Shown piece by piece: positions 8,811 through 16,767 of a stretch of DNA of 64,000 bases. Source of the DNA: Granulicella mallensis (lineage in GTDB: Bacteria > Acidobacteriota > Terriglobia > Terriglobales > Acidobacteriaceae); contig NZ_JACHIO010000012.1 in NCBI RefSeq assembly GCF_014203225.1, positions 152,880 to 216,879 on the forward strand, in the 5' to 3' direction. The notes beneath the pieces were generated by a model. That model saw only the letters and a list, made by a program, of their open reading frames with translations. It ran no database searches and was not told where the DNA came from. Within the stretch, counting starts at the first letter, position 1. Each line of letters begins with the position of its first letter. The position numbers and the translations under genes are program-made.

Positions 8811-10085
8811 TTAGAGATAACTGAGCCATTTGTTTTCGGGATAAGTTCTCTTATAGTTCGCGTAACGCTTCATAGGCCAATATAGCGATGCGACGATGCC
8901 AATCCAGATGAGATAAATAATAGGCAAGCTAAAGCCGTAACCTTGCGGCGTCCCAAGTGCCACGCTGCCGTATGGAAGCGGTGTCGTGAAGCGATGCCAG
9001 TCATGGCCGGTAAGAGCACACGTAATAATCGTGAGGAGATGGATCAAGCCCACGTGCAGTACGTAGTAGGCGAGAGGAACACGTCCATAGACTTCCGCGG
9101 TGCTCCGCAGCCAGGGCGCGCGGCCGGAAGAGATCAACGATTCGAACCAGGCTAAGAGCAGGAGGGAGAGTCCCATCGTGATGCAGATATATTGCAGCGA
9201 GGGTGGGTACTTTTCTACGTTGAGGAAGGTCGTAATGGCAGGCGCTATGCCGTGCTGGCTGGTCCACGTATTGGGATCGCCGTATCCGTGGAAAGCTCGG
9301 AGTATCGAAAAGAGTGCAACGAACCCCGCGCCCAGCCCGGCTGACCAGCGAATGCGCTGCGCAGTTGGCGATATCCATAAGCGGCCAAAGCAGAAGCCCA
9401 GGGCCATCAGTCCATTCCAGGGAACGATAGGGTACAAAATATACAGGATCGGTCTGCCGTGAAAATTCACGAAGCCCGACTCGTGTCCGATCATCCAAAG
9501 ACCGGACCAATGCCCCAGGGAAGCCGCATGGATGCCATCCAGAGCGTTATGCCCCGCAACGAAGATCACTCCTATCGCAGCGACCACGGGAATGGGTAAC
9601 CAGACCAATCCGGACAGAAAGACCATCGACACGCCAATCGCCCAGATCACCTGCAGAATGCTGACTCCAGGCATCCCGATCCAGACAAAATAGACGACTG
9701 TCAGTTCAAGAAAGATCAACCAGCAACCGCGTATGGCGAGAAAACGCGAAACTGCGCCTTTGCTTTGTCCCCGTGCGAGTTGCATGTACGCTCCCACTCC
9801 AGCGAGAAAGACGAATGTAGGCGCACAGAGGTGAGTAATCCAGCGGGTAAAGAAATAAGGCAGGCTCAGATGGGAAGGGTCCATCAGGTCGATGTTCTGA
9901 TTCGTGAAGAAGTCCCTTGTGTGATCGAGCGCCATGAGAATCATGACCACACCACGGAGCACATCAAGCGAGGGGATACGTGAATTGCTCTTCACGCGAT
10001 CTGAAGTGGATGTTCCGTTCAAGCCCTCGTATTTGTCTTGAGGTCGACGAGCGTCAGTGACTTCGTTGCGGGAGTCATGGGCCAT
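8811..10085 (-). CDS. DUF1624-type membrane protein (heparan-alpha-glucosaminide acetyltransferase-like)
   Basis: About 424 residues from the chosen start (MAHDSRNE, minus-strand ATG at 10085); an upstream in-frame TTG would add 49 residues of poor quality. After a polar N-terminus the motif SLDVLRGVVMILMALDHTRD opens the membrane domain, as in DUF1624/NagX proteins, where the invariant Arg and His in 'LDxxRG...DH' belong to the acyl-transfer site. About ten hydrophobic segments follow, and the C-terminus is basic (WPMKRYANYKRTYP). These proteins are thought to transfer acetyl groups across the membrane to amino sugars or other glycans. It is transcribed towards the patatin gene and ends close to its terminator. 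Specific substrate unknown. Confidence 0.8.
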   Translation of the reverse strand: MAHDSRNEVTDARRPQDKYEGLNGTSTSDRVKSNSRIPSLDVLRGVVMILMALDHTRDFFTNQNIDLMDPSHLSLPYFFTRWITHLCAPTFVFLAGVGAYMQLARGQSKGAVSRFLAIRGCWLIFLELTVVYFVWIGMPGVSILQVIWAIGVSMVFLSGLVWLPIPVVAAIGVIFVAGHNALDGIHAASLGHWSGLWMIGHESGFVNFHGRPILYILYPIVPWNGLMALGFCFGRLWISPTAQRIRWSAGLGAGFVALFSILRAFHGYGDPNTWTSQHGIAPAITTFLNVEKYPPSLQYICITMGLSLLLLAWFESLISSGRAPWLRSTAEVYGRVPLAYYVLHVGLIHLLTIITCALTGHDWHRFTTPLPYGSVALGTPQGYGFSLPIIYLIWIGIVASLYWPMKRYANYKRTYPENKWLSYL

Positions 10086-10299
10086 CTGTTCGTGCTTAAG
10101 TTCCTTCGCCGACAGTTTTAGATCAGATTGGCGCTGAGTGAAGCCGCCAATGGCAAACTCCGTGCGGAGAAATCGTAGCAATGGATGAACCTCGTCGAGT
10201 GGGAGCTGCCTATGGGGGTGCAGGAAACGCAAAGAACCCCATAGGCATTACAACCCGCTAACTCACGAAATATTCCCGGAGAATGAACGATTCAGGCGC
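10086..10299. other. Upstream region of the DUF1624 gene
   Basis: Contains the alternative N-terminal extension (to 10232) that I do not accept as coding, and presumably the promoter. No other element recognised. Confidence 0.3.
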
Positions 10300-10414
10300 T
10301 AGAGCAAATCTCCTGTAGGTGTATAGCGAAGCCACGACCTTTATGGCCGTTTTTCCCCAGAAAAACGGTACTGCACGCCCGATTCAACTTCCCAGTAACA
10401 GGAGATTTGCTCTA
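10300..10414. repeat. 115-bp MITE-like element with perfect 17-bp terminal inverted repeats
   Basis: Both ends are TAGAGCAAATCTCCTGT and its exact complement (10300-10316 and 10398-10414). The 81-bp interior contains a further short palindrome (GGCCGTTTTTCCCCAGAAAAACGG at about 10343-10366). No coding capacity. The right terminal repeat supplies the TAG stop codon of the neighbouring flavoprotein gene (10412-10414), so insertion or evolution of this element has set the C-terminus of that protein. Resembles non-autonomous mobile or REP/BIME-type elements. Confidence 0.7.
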
Positions 10415-11809
10415 AGATGCAGCGGAAGAAAACAGAGCGATCAATCCCTCTGGAATCGTAGGATGTGCGAGGATAGCCTCTCGTAGCAAGGTGTAGGGCA
10501 TCCCTCCCAGCATGGCAATCTGCACGCAACCCATAATCTCGCCTGCTCCCACACCGAACGCCGCAAATCCGAGGATGCGGTCGCTGTCTCGCTCCACCAG
10601 GCACTTGAGGAATCCACGCGTTTCCATAAGGCTGCGCGCCCGCAGCACATGCGTCATCGGGACCTTGAAGAGACGGTAGGCGATCCCCCTGGCCCGGGCC
10701 TCCTTCTCGTTCATTCCAATGCGTGCGAATTCAGGGTCTGTAAAGAGACAGAAGGGTACCTGTCTCCCCGTAGTCACGTGGTTCCCGCCGAGCAGGTTGT
10801 CGCGAACAACGCGGAAGTCATCCTCGCTGATGTGGGTGAACTGCGGGCTGCCCGCGACCTCACCCACCGCCCACACTCCGGGCGCAGTCGTCTCCAGGCG
10901 CTCGTTTACTTTGATGTAGCCGCGCTCTGTCAGTTCCACTCCAACGAGGTCCAGCCCGATGTCTTTCGTGTTTGGCACACGTCCAGCCGCTACCAGAAGA
11001 TGCGTTCCCTCCAGCAACTTCTCCGTACCATTCTGCGAGAGAGTGACACGGACTGACTTTCCTGAGACTCCAGCGATGCTCTTCAACTTGGCATTCAAAA
11101 CCAGTTTGATGCCTTCGTCTTCGAGGAGGCTCTGCAATCCCTCCGTGGTGTCTTCATCCTCGCCATGAATCACACGCTCGTTGCGGTCTACGACCGTGAC
11201 CTGGCTGCCGAACCGGCGCATCGCCTGTGCGAACTCCAGCCCTACGTACCCGGCTCCGAGAATGATCAGGTGCTCGGGCACGACATCGAGCTCCAGAGCC
11301 TCAACATGGGTCAGCGGCTGTGCCACTGCCATCCCGGGAATGTTCTCGATAGCCGCGTGCGTCCCTGTTCCGATCACAATATTCTTGCCGGTCAGCAATC
11401 GCTTCGTTCCATCCGCCAGAGTTGCTTCCAGTATCCTGGGTTCCACAAATCTGCCGGATGCCATGATCAGCTCCGCGCCACTCTGCTTGTAGAGAGCGAG
11501 ATGCGTGTCTACCAATCCCTGGACCATCCTGCGCTTGCGATCTCTAACCGCCGGCATATTGACACGAAAGTTATCAACGCTGACGCCAAACTCGTCGCTG
11601 CGCCGAACGTTGTGCGCGATCTGCGCCGTATGAATCACATTCTTACTGGGAAGGCATGCGATGTTCGGGCAGGCTCCTCCAACATACTTGCGCTCGACCA
11701 CAGCGACGCGCTGGCCTTGCCCCGCAAAGGTCCAGGCCAGCAATTTCGCGCCTGCACCGCTACCAAGGATCAGAAGATCGTAAACTTCGGGTTGTGCTTG
11801 AAGATCCAT
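10412..11809 (-). CDS. FAD-dependent pyridine nucleotide-disulfide oxidoreductase (MerA/RclA-like)
   Basis: 465 residues from ATG 11809 (Shine-Dalgarno GGAGAA). FAD-binding Rossmann motif LGSGAGAKLLAW (15-26), redox-active pair C47-P-N-I-A-C52, NAD(P)H-binding motif ILGAGYVGLEFA in the middle, the second FAD motif (VWAVGEVAG) and the dimerisation-domain signature HPTIPEGL near the C-terminus with the His/Glu pair. This is the architecture of dihydrolipoamide dehydrogenase, mercuric reductase and RclA. There is no N-terminal MerR-type heavy-metal domain and no C-terminal vicinal Cys pair, so mercuric reduction is unlikely. The adjacent DUF417 gene upstream on the same strand mirrors the rclA/rclC association of enterobacteria, pointing to oxidant (reactive chlorine) resistance; this function is inferred. 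Confidence 0.82.
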   Translation of the reverse strand: MDLQAQPEVYDLLILGSGAGAKLLAWTFAGQGQRVAVVERKYVGGACPNIACLPSKNVIHTAQIAHNVRRSDEFGVSVDNFRVNMPAVRDRKRRMVQGLVDTHLALYKQSGAELIMASGRFVEPRILEATLADGTKRLLTGKNIVIGTGTHAAIENIPGMAVAQPLTHVEALELDVVPEHLIILGAGYVGLEFAQAMRRFGSQVTVVDRNERVIHGEDEDTTEGLQSLLEDEGIKLVLNAKLKSIAGVSGKSVRVTLSQNGTEKLLEGTHLLVAAGRVPNTKDIGLDLVGVELTERGYIKVNERLETTAPGVWAVGEVAGSPQFTHISEDDFRVVRDNLLGGNHVTTGRQVPFCLFTDPEFARIGMNEKEARARGIAYRLFKVPMTHVLRARSLMETRGFLKCLVERDSDRILGFAAFGVGAGEIMGCVQIAMLGGMPYTLLREAILAHPTIPEGLIALFSSAAS

Positions 11810-11944
11810 AGGTGATGTTCTCCGTTGTAGAGGATGCGTGTGAGGATCTCGGCCTCTTTGCATGCTTGTGCCATCAACGCCCTGTTGTCATCCCGAGCGC
11901 TCCAAACGGAGAGGAGCGTTGCAACGCTTCGTCCCGCTTCGCGA

Positions 11945-12508
11945 TTAGCTTTTATTCTCGGAGAGGATAGCCCTTTTGCCGAAATAGGTGACGAGGTAGA
12001 ACGCTACCCCAAGGGAGATGATGTCCTTGAAAAGAAACAAGCCCGTGAGACTCATATACCGTAGCCCTTTAACCACAATCGTTGCGCCCGGAGTAGTAAT
12101 GATCATCGTACTGGTGATGAAGAACATGACGCATGCGATGAGCCCACCCACGATACCGGCTTTAGGTTTCAAATAGCCTACGATCATCAAGGTGGCAGCG
12201 ATCCATTCGGTAAGGCCAATTAAATCAGAGCCGACATAAGGACCGAATACTTTAAAGTGCCAACTGATCAGCGGGCTATTTGAAACCAGCGGAATAATGC
12301 CTTCGGCACCGGGAGCCGTCATCTTGAAAGACCCCGCCCAAAGGAGCATCACGATCATGCCGATACTGGAAATCAGGAAAGGGATATTACGATCACTTAC
12401 CCAGGCAGCTACCTTGGTTAGGATGCTTTTGGCTTCCATTGAGGAGCCAGCAGAAACCAGGTCTTGATTCTCCGCGTTCATTGATTGTCCAGACGAGACC
12501 CGATCCAT
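11945..12508 (-). CDS. DUF417 (YkgB/RclC-like) inner-membrane protein
   Basis: 187 residues; ATG at 12508 with Shine-Dalgarno AAGGAG seven bases upstream. About four hydrophobic helices with the DUF417 pattern: WAGSFKMTAPGAEGI after the first helix, PYVGSDLIGLTEW, and a C-terminal PGAT...RYMSLTGLFLFKD block. In E. coli the family member RclC belongs to the reactive-chlorine-inducible rclABC operon together with the flavoprotein RclA, and a MerA/RclA-like gene follows here after 135 bp. It is preceded by a candidate sigma-54 promoter (12580-12596) and paired enhancer-like sites (12692-12737), shared with four other loci around a sigma-54 activator. Biochemical function of DUF417 is unknown. 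Confidence 0.85.
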   Translation of the reverse strand: MDRVSSGQSMNAENQDLVSAGSSMEAKSILTKVAAWVSDRNIPFLISSIGMIVMLLWAGSFKMTAPGAEGIIPLVSNSPLISWHFKVFGPYVGSDLIGLTEWIAATLMIVGYLKPKAGIVGGLIACVMFFITSTMIITTPGATIVVKGLRYMSLTGLFLFKDIISLGVAFYLVTYFGKRAILSENKS

Positions 12509-12579
12509 AAGTACTTCTCCTTACTGTGGTTGATGTAACTGCATATAAGCGATGACGTAACGAAAGTTAACTGTTTGGC

Positions 12580-12596
12580 TGCAATCGAAAGACCAA
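12580..12596 (-). promoter_or_regulatory. Candidate sigma-54 promoter of the DUF417/flavoprotein genes
   Basis: Minus strand TTGGTCTTTCGATTGCA: -24 TTGG and -12 TTGCA with the required ten bases between GG and GC. The middle CAC is not conserved, so on its own it would be weak. It is supported by paired motifs starting 98 bp upstream with the same geometry as at four other promoters. A start near 12570 would give a leader of about 60 bases. Confidence 0.6.
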
Positions 12597-12691
12597 ACTC
12601 AGCGCATCCCCTTTTCAACCAGGTTATCGAGCTAAGTGATTCCTGCTCTGCAAAATCGATTGCAGCGTCATGATCAATCGCCGTCTCCAAC

Positions 12692-12737
12692 TGACGAAGC
12701 CACGACGGATCTTCGACAGTGACGGACTTTAGCTGCT
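12692..12737 (+). promoter_or_regulatory. Paired enhancer-like sites, pair E
   Basis: TGACGAAGCCACGACGGA (12692-12709) and TGACGGACTTTAGCTGCT (12720-12737) start exactly 28 bp apart. The first is a near copy of sites at 16768 and 22602. The second copy keeps only the TGACGGA half; it overlaps the stop codon of the ECF sigma gene (12729-12731). Confidence 0.6.
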
Positions 12738-13385
12738 TGATTCGTCGCAGTGCGTGAATACCTTCTTGAACCTCATCTCCTTAGAGGTGACGTTGATTGC
12801 CTTCAATTGTGGCGTCAGCAAGCTCTGCAGCATGATTCGAGCCCGGTGGGACATGATATTCACCAGCGAGGCATCCATCTCCAGAATCTGTGCCGTGTCA
12901 TTTAGATCGAGTTCCTCTACATCGCGCAGGAGAAACACTCGCTGGTAAATGTCAGGAAGCCTCCCAAAGCCATGCTGCAGCAGGCTTCTGATCTCCTCGT
13001 GCTCGACCACGTCAGAAAGAACTTCTTTCCAGTCGCTCAAAAGTGCCGGAGACATAAGCCACTCTTCGCTCTCAGGTTCTAGTAGAGAAGCGGTCTGGAT
13101 GATCGCCTGTTGCTGCAATCGGCTCTTTGCCTCATTGATCGCGATATGGATAAACCACGTCCTGAGTTTTCTATCGCCCCGGAAGGAGCCTAGATTCTGA
13201 AAGGCCCTAACGAACGTTTCCTGCGCTACGTCCTCAGCATCCTTATCGTTCTTCATGTAGGAAAGCGAAATCAGGTAGACGCTCCGCTCATAAGGGAGAA
13301 TTAACTGATGATAAAGCTGGGTATTTCCAGCCAAAATAACATCAATCAACTCCGACTCTCCTCCGCTTTGGACCATGGGGATCAT
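12729..13385 (-). CDS. ECF-type RNA polymerase sigma factor
   Basis: 218 residues. Region 2 is clear (LYHQLILPYERSVYLISLSY, then KNDKDAEDVAQETFVRAFQN and TWFIHIAINEAKSR), and region 4 follows (LPDIYQRVFLLRDVEELDLNDTA then the recognition helix region SLVNIMSHRARIMLQ). Such sigma factors direct transcription in response to envelope or oxidative signals and are normally held by an anti-sigma factor. No anti-sigma gene with a zinc-binding HXXXCXXC motif is recognised next to it: the 220 bp downstream contain regulatory sites and then the DUF417 gene. Control may therefore be transcriptional or through an unlinked partner. The substitution of the usual 'V+S+L+R' recognition helix by VNIMSHRA is in the expected place. 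Confidence 0.87.
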   Translation of the reverse strand: MIPMVQSGGESELIDVILAGNTQLYHQLILPYERSVYLISLSYMKNDKDAEDVAQETFVRAFQNLGSFRGDRKLRTWFIHIAINEAKSRLQQQAIIQTASLLEPESEEWLMSPALLSDWKEVLSDVVEHEEIRSLLQHGFGRLPDIYQRVFLLRDVEELDLNDTAQILEMDASLVNIMSHRARIMLQSLLTPQLKAINVTSKEMRFKKVFTHCDESSS

Positions 13386-13455
13386 TCTTTTGAAGCTGTT
13401 TCCAGCGATGTCTTAACCAAACGAGCCCGGCTGCTGTTGAGTCCTTCCAGGGCAG

Positions 13456-14073
13456 TCATACCGTTTTCAGAGAGATCGAGTCCGTGCTCTCACCTGGGGG
13501 CACTGGAGGTTCCGGCACCAGATAAAGCAGGACAGCGCAACACACCAGTGCGAAGCTGCATCGCGGAAACTCGAACCATACGAGCATCGCAGTGAGAAAG
13601 AGTCCGAGCGCAACGAGTGAGCGTATCCAGGCAAGCCTGCGAGTGCGAGGCGAAATCTCCTCAACTACTGCCCGGGTCAGGGCATGGTGCTCGAACTGAA
13701 GATAAGCCAACTCCACCAGAACAAATACCGCTGCATAAAGGAAGACAGGAACCGCAGCTATACGTGTGCTCGCAACCCATGCCGTTGCAAACGGCACCAG
13801 CGATACTGTGAACAAGTGCGCGAAATTAATCCAAATCAACCGCGGCGTCGACTCATCGGTAAAACGCAGCAGGTGATGGTGATTCGTCCAAACGATGGCG
13901 ATGAACAGGTAACTTACCAGGTAGCTCAGCGCAGTCGGCCACAATGGCAGAAGGCATGCGAAGGTGGGGTGCTCTGGCGGCCTCAGGTCCAGAACCATGA
14001 TCGTGATGATGACCGCAAACACCCCGTCTGAAAAGGTAGCCAGTCGTTCAATGTTCGCTTTTCGCGGAGACAT
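13456..14073 (-). CDS. TMEM175-family (DUF1211) potassium channel subunit
   Basis: About 205 residues from the second in-frame ATG (14073), preferred because GGGAGA lies just upstream; a start at 14088 would add five residues. The family signature RxxxFSD is present near the N-terminus (ERLATFSDGVFAVIITIMVLDL). Six hydrophobic segments follow, with a WTNHHH motif between helices 3 and 4, as in prokaryotic TMEM175 proteins, which form tetrameric K+ leak channels with a hydrophobic gate made of pore helix 1. The gene lies downstream of the SDR gene on the same strand (67 bp gap) and may be co-transcribed with it. Physiological role in bacteria is not settled. Confidence 0.85.
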   Translation of the reverse strand: MSPRKANIERLATFSDGVFAVIITIMVLDLRPPEHPTFACLLPLWPTALSYLVSYLFIAIVWTNHHHLLRFTDESTPRLIWINFAHLFTVSLVPFATAWVASTRIAAVPVFLYAAVFVLVELAYLQFEHHALTRAVVEEISPRTRRLAWIRSLVALGLFLTAMLVWFEFPRCSFALVCCAVLLYLVPEPPVPPGESTDSISLKTV

Positions 14074-14139
14074 AGGTTCTCCCGTCATGCTGGTTTAGCA
14101 AATAGCATTCGCGAACCAAAGCTGTACTGGGCTCCTGAT

Positions 14140-14913
14140 TCAGATGCCTTTGACTTCGCCGCCATCCATTCGTATAGAAGATCCCGTCATCCACTTCGCC
14201 GCCGGCGATACCAGATACGCCATCAGATCAGCGATCTCCTCTGGCTTGCCGAAACGGCTGATACCGGCTTCCTCTGGAAACTTCTTCAGCGCCTCTTCCA
14301 CGGTGAGGTTGTGCGCGGGAGCCCATTTCGCGAAGAACGATTGCCTGCGTCCGGTCATCACAGCACCTGGAACCACGCTGTTGACCTGCACTCCATCCTT
14401 GATCCCCTGCTCTGCAAACGCTTTTGCGAGGGCAATGATTGCAGCGTTGATCGCGGCGACCGCGGCGAACCCAGGCTTTGGGTCGAGAGCGGCGCTGCCG
14501 GAGATCAGGACGACAGATCCACCTGAGGCTTTCAACGCATCCCAGGCTCGTACCGTCAGGCGGCGTGCGCCGTGCAGCTTGAGTTCCAATCCGTCATTCC
14601 ACTGCGCATCCGTCATCTCAAACAGATCAATCTGGGGAACAGCTCCCGCAATATTCACCAGGGCGTCGATCCTGCCAAAGCGTTCCAATGTTCCCTTAAC
14701 GACCGTCTCTACTGCCTGCGGGTCTCGCAGGTCGAGCGCATAGATAAGCGACTCGGCGCCTGCGGCGCTGACATCGGCCGCAGCCTTTTGCAGTTCATCC
14801 TGATTTCTGGCGACGAGCACTACGGCTGAAAAATCACGCGCCAAACGCACTGCGGTAGCGCGGCCAATTCCCTGGCTTGCACCGGTAACAACAGCAACAG
14901 AGTTGGGCTTCAT
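14140..14913 (-). CDS. SDR-family protein lacking the usual catalytic Tyr and Lys
   Basis: 257 residues from ATG 14913 (Shine-Dalgarno AAAGGTG). The nucleotide-binding motif TGASQGIG (10-17), NIAG (87-90) and the structural C-terminal motif (SIRMDGG) define a classical short-chain dehydrogenase. The Ser of the active site is present in the segment LISGSAALDP. Where YxxxK should stand, the sequence reads VAAIN: Val152 and Asn156 replace the catalytic Tyr and Lys. The fold and cofactor site therefore look intact but the standard chemistry does not. It is the last gene of a putative operon with two alpha/beta hydrolases under a sigma-54 promoter. It could be a cofactor-binding regulator, a divergent enzyme or a structural partner. 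Confidence 0.85.
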   Translation of the reverse strand: MKPNSVAVVTGASQGIGRATAVRLARDFSAVVLVARNQDELQKAAADVSAAGAESLIYALDLRDPQAVETVVKGTLERFGRIDALVNIAGAVPQIDLFEMTDAQWNDGLELKLHGARRLTVRAWDALKASGGSVVLISGSAALDPKPGFAAVAAINAAIIALAKAFAEQGIKDGVQVNSVVPGAVMTGRRQSFFAKWAPAHNLTVEEALKKFPEEAGISRFGKPEEIADLMAYLVSPAAKWMTGSSIRMDGGEVKGI

Positions 14914-15002
14914 AAGCACCTTTCTTCGTCGACACGAGTGTCGTTGAGCACGTTCCATGTTTCTAACGAAGAGGAGGTGCGCCCCTCCTCTTCATTAGCG
15001 AT

Positions 15003-15704
15003 TTACGAGGCGAGCGCTCCACGCGCAGCTTCCAGAATCACCTCGACCACAAGGTACGGAGCTGTGAGCATGGGAGAGTGATCCACTTTATGCGACCAGA
15101 TCTTGGCATTCATACGATTTGCCATGTACCGCTGAGTCTCAGGAAGAATCATGCGGTCTTCTTCCGCAATCAGGAACCACGAGGGCTTCGTCTTCCATGC
15201 GGGTGCAGGAACTTTCTCCTGAATGCACTTCACAGAGATAGGCCTCTGTACTGCAGACGCAATCGTCGTTTGATCCGCAGATGCGTTGTGTGCCACGGCG
15301 TTGCTGAAGCCTTCTTCCGGCATCCAGATAAAGCCATGCTCATCGGGTGCGAGTTGCGGAGCTTTGGAATGTGGAGCAGCGCGATAAAACACATCCGCGA
15401 CCGTCTCCCCCTCATCAGGCGCCAGGGCCGCCACATACACGAGCGACTTGACTCGATCGTCAGACGGGCCAGCGATCACAGCCCCTCCATACGCGTGACC
15501 AACCAGAACAACAGGTCCCGTGGTTCTCTCGATTGCGCGCTGGAGGGCAGCGATGTCATCCGTGAGCGATGTAAGTGGAATCGTTGCGCATGTGACCTTC
15601 AGACCCTGTCGCTTCAGGGGCAGAATGACGTTCTGCCAGCAGGACCCGTCAGCCCATGCCCCATGAACGAGTACAACCGTTACATTTTCAGAAAAAGAAT
15701 TCAT
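15003..15704 (-). CDS. Alpha/beta-hydrolase-fold protein with Ala in place of the nucleophile
   Basis: 233 residues. The N-terminal strand and oxyanion loop (TVVLVHGAWADGSCW, residues 9-23) are typical of the salicylate/methyl-ester esterase-like group. The nucleophile elbow reads VGHAYGG, so position 71 is Ala (codon GCG) where Ser (one-base change) is expected. His is retained in DHSPM near the C-terminus and an acid in AEEDRM. The protein therefore probably cannot use a serine nucleophile; relatives with GHAYGG exist to my knowledge, so this is likely an evolved variant and not an error. Gene order: 20 bp after the upstream hydrolase and 89 bp before the SDR gene, so one operon is likely. 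Confidence 0.82.
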   Translation of the reverse strand: MNSFSENVTVVLVHGAWADGSCWQNVILPLKRQGLKVTCATIPLTSLTDDIAALQRAIERTTGPVVLVGHAYGGAVIAGPSDDRVKSLVYVAALAPDEGETVADVFYRAAPHSKAPQLAPDEHGFIWMPEEGFSNAVAHNASADQTTIASAVQRPISVKCIQEKVPAPAWKTKPSWFLIAEEDRMILPETQRYMANRMNAKIWSHKVDHSPMLTAPYLVVEVILEAARGALAS

Positions 15705-15724
15705 CGTGATTCCCTGCCGCCTTT

Positions 15725-16606
15725 CTATCGCGAGATGCCGTTCGACCCCAGAAACTCTTTGATCGCAGCGGCAATTTCGACGGAGTGTGTCTCTGTAGCA
15801 AAATGCCCTGTATCCAGAAACTGGACCTTCGCGTTCGGCAGATCCTTGCGGAAGGCCTCGGCCCCTGCCGGAATGAAGAAGGGATCGTTCTTGCCCCAGA
15901 TTGCCAGCAGCGGCGGCTTCGACTTCCGAAGATACTCTTGGAATTTGGGATAAAGCTTCACGTTCGACGCGTAGTCAAGGAACAGATCGAGCTGAATATC
16001 CGTATTCCCCGGTCTTTCCAGCAAAGCAGCGTCCAAAGTGTAAGACTCGGGCGGCACGCTCTCGGGATTTGCGACACCGTGCGTGTACTGCCAGCGAGTT
16101 CCATCAAAATTCAAGATGTTCTTCCGGATCACTTCCCGGTTCTCTGCTGTCGGCGTAGCCCAATACGTTCTGATCGGCCCCCAGGCATCGCCCAATCCTT
16201 CTTCGTAGGCGTTACCGTTCTGCGAGACGATCGCGGTAATTCGCTCGGGGCGGCTCATGGCCAGACGGAGGCCTGTAGGCGCTCCATAGTCGAAGATGTA
16301 GATCGCGTAGCGAGTGAGGCCAAGCGCGTCCGTGAAGGCCTGCACCGTACCGGCCAGCGCGTCGAATGAGTATGTGTAGTTTCGCTTTTCGGGTACTTCC
16401 GTAAACCCAAATCCAGGCAGATCCGGCGCGATCACCCTGTAGCTGTCCGCAAGACGAGAGATGAGATCGCGGAACATGAAGGATGATGTCGGAAACCCAT
16501 GCAGCAAGAGCAACACAGGCGCGGCTGCATCGCCGGCTTCACGGTAGAAGACTTGGATTCCGTCCGCTTCAACTTTATGCACGGATGTCACAGGGACTTG
16601 ACTCAT
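15725..16606 (-). CDS. Epoxide hydrolase/haloalkane dehalogenase-like alpha/beta hydrolase
   Basis: 293 residues from ATG 16606, with GGAGAG six bases upstream (an ATG five codons earlier lacks this). Motifs: oxyanion loop LLLLHGFPTSS (32-42), DLPGFG (62-67), nucleophile elbow IFDYGAP in which Asp106 takes the nucleophile place, IWGKNDPFF near the C-terminus with an acid, and TGHFATE with the base His. An aspartate nucleophile is the mark of epoxide hydrolases and haloalkane dehalogenases, which form an ester intermediate with the substrate carbon. First gene of a probable three-gene operon with a sigma-54 promoter 50-60 bp upstream. Suggests detoxification of an electrophilic epoxide or halide; the substrate is unknown. 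Confidence 0.87.
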   Translation of the reverse strand: MSQVPVTSVHKVEADGIQVFYREAGDAAAPVLLLLHGFPTSSFMFRDLISRLADSYRVIAPDLPGFGFTEVPEKRNYTYSFDALAGTVQAFTDALGLTRYAIYIFDYGAPTGLRLAMSRPERITAIVSQNGNAYEEGLGDAWGPIRTYWATPTAENREVIRKNILNFDGTRWQYTHGVANPESVPPESYTLDAALLERPGNTDIQLDLFLDYASNVKLYPKFQEYLRKSKPPLLAIWGKNDPFFIPAGAEAFRKDLPNAKVQFLDTGHFATETHSVEIAAAIKEFLGSNGISR

Positions 16607-16665
16607 AAGATCTCTCCTCACTACTGCTGGTCATCGTTAACACCACGAGCCGCACCCTATTACGA

Positions 16666-16682
16666 TGCAAGCAAACAGCCAA
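16666..16682 (-). promoter_or_regulatory. Sigma-54 promoter of the hydrolase operon
   Basis: Minus strand TTGGCTGTTTGCTTGCA matches TTGGC at -24 and TTGCA at -12 with ten bases between GG and GC. Transcription would begin near 16655, about 50 bases before the ATG at 16606. Paired upstream sites begin 88 bp away. Confidence 0.75.
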
Positions 16683-16707
16683 TCTCAAATTGAGATTGGC
16701 TGTTTGC
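16671..16707. promoter_or_regulatory. 37-bp perfect palindrome overlapping the sigma-54 promoter
   Basis: Two 18-bp arms (GCAAACAGCCAATCTCAA and its exact complement) around one central A. The left half includes the -24 element and spacer of the promoter at 16666-16682. It could be a terminator for the aldolase gene upstream on the same strand or a repressor operator; lack of a U-tract and the promoter overlap favour an operator or a dual role. Confidence 0.6.
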
Positions 16708-16767
16708 TAAGTCGTTTGAGTACAGCAAGATCCCCCTATACAAACGCCGAGGGGTCCTGCCTCAAAC

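Noticed and set aside
12478..12690. Small frame between the sigma factor and DUF417 genes that could be an anti-sigma factor
   Set aside because: No zinc-binding motif or membrane helix, it overlaps the DUF417 start, and the DNA is better explained by promoter and enhancer sites.
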